NCBI RefSeq assembly: GCF_014212495.1
Contig: NZ_JACKZC010000004.1
Coordinates: 340,644 to 404,643, forward strand
DNA: 64,000 nucleotides
Direction of reading: 5' to 3'
DNA from: Pontibacter sp. Tf4
Lineage (GTDB): Bacteria > Bacteroidota > Bacteroidia > Cytophagales > Hymenobacteraceae
Shown in pieces: positions 63,793 to 64,000 of this stretch. The notes beneath the pieces are model-generated. The model saw only the letters and a program-made list of their open reading frames with translations, was not told the DNA's origin and did not search any database. The translations under genes were made by a program, and so were the position numbers. Position 1 is the first letter of the stretch, and each line of letters opens with the position of its first letter.

Positions 63793-64000
63793 GTGAGAAT
63801 AGCAGTAGTTGGCACAGGTTACGTGGGTCTGGTAACGGGCACTTGTTTTGCCGAAGTTGGGATCGATGTAACTTGCATTGACATAGATGAAAACAAGATC
63901 GAGAACCTGAAAAAAGGGATTCTGCCGATCTATGAGCCGGGGCTGGAGGAAATGGTGCTGCGCAACACGCAGAAAGAGCGCCTTTCCTTTTCCACGGACC
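63793..64000 (+). CDS. UDP-glucose/UDP-hexose dehydrogenase, 3'-truncated
   Basis: The first 69 codons of a UDP-sugar 6-dehydrogenase; the window ends inside it. GTG 63793 begins [20 protein letters not shown] with the NAD-binding GxGxxG, and [20 protein letters not shown] then EPGL follows the family pattern. It would make UDP-glucuronate or a similar acid sugar for the polysaccharide. It follows the kinase with 26 bp and is G+C-richer than the two genes before it. Confidence 0.94.
   Translation, partial: MRIAVVGTGYVGLVTGTCFAEVGIDVTCIDIDENKIENLKKGILPIYEPGLEEMVLRNTQKERLSFSTD

Overview
The window looks like a chromosomal segment of a Bacteroidota bacterium, most likely a Pontibacter- or Hymenobacter-like member of the Cytophagales. 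This rests on the gene families (fused M56/TonB sensor, PorT-like barrel, DUF4846, split transketolase, YpdA), on Bacteroidota-type start regions without Shine-Dalgarno sequences, on frequent TTG/GTG starts, and on the class of intergenic repeats. The genus is an inference, since no rRNA is present. No tRNA, rRNA, CRISPR array or phage was seen.

Layout. 0-4 kb: 3' end of a macrodomain protein, dnaG primase and ribBA. 4-16 kb: an ABC-2 exporter pair, a run of secreted peptidases and small enzymes (S10, PhzF-like, DUF885-like, nitroreductase, M14) and DUF421/DoxX membrane proteins. 16.5-22.3 kb: surE, then a minus-strand cluster built from TonB C-terminal domains and controlled by a BlaI/M56 pair with two palindromic operators. 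22-30 kb: phosphatase, GNAT, GT4 glycosyltransferase, Nudix hydrolase, TerB-like protein, a nucleotidyltransferase-metallophosphoesterase pair and a DUF4846 lipoprotein. 30.3-31.0 kb: a DUF559 endonuclease gene inside nested inverted repeats. 31-43.6 kb: a very large propeller-amidohydrolase, M28 peptidase, AI-2E-type permease, acetyltransferases, a self-regulated HTH/membrane pair, YpdA and a pseudouridine synthase. 44.6-60 kb: an ECF sigma operon, split transketolase with a VWA gene between its halves, Bcp peroxiredoxin, M23 and M48 peptidases, a DnaQ-type exonuclease, mpl and dnaB. 60.5-64 kb: start of an exopolysaccharide locus (export lipoprotein, Wzc-like tyrosine kinase, UDP-glucose dehydrogenase), visibly richer in A+T.

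Two signals are not explained by ordinary genes. First, the palindrome CTATAG, usually extended to AACTATA or TATAGTT and sometimes to AACTATAGTT, recurs in genes, spacers and terminator loops far more often than base composition predicts (19 CTATAG by eye in the first 10 kb against about 2-3 expected). It resembles the HIP1 phenomenon of cyanobacteria. Second, the spacers carry a family of palindromic repeats. These include the DUF559 gene bracketed by a perfect 36-bp and an imperfect 38-bp inverted repeat, an ORF-less relative at 41.9 kb built from the same modules, and three copies of a 600-775 bp composite repeat with conserved module order. I infer that a DUF559-type nuclease may mobilise such repeats, in the way RAYT transposases mobilise REPs.
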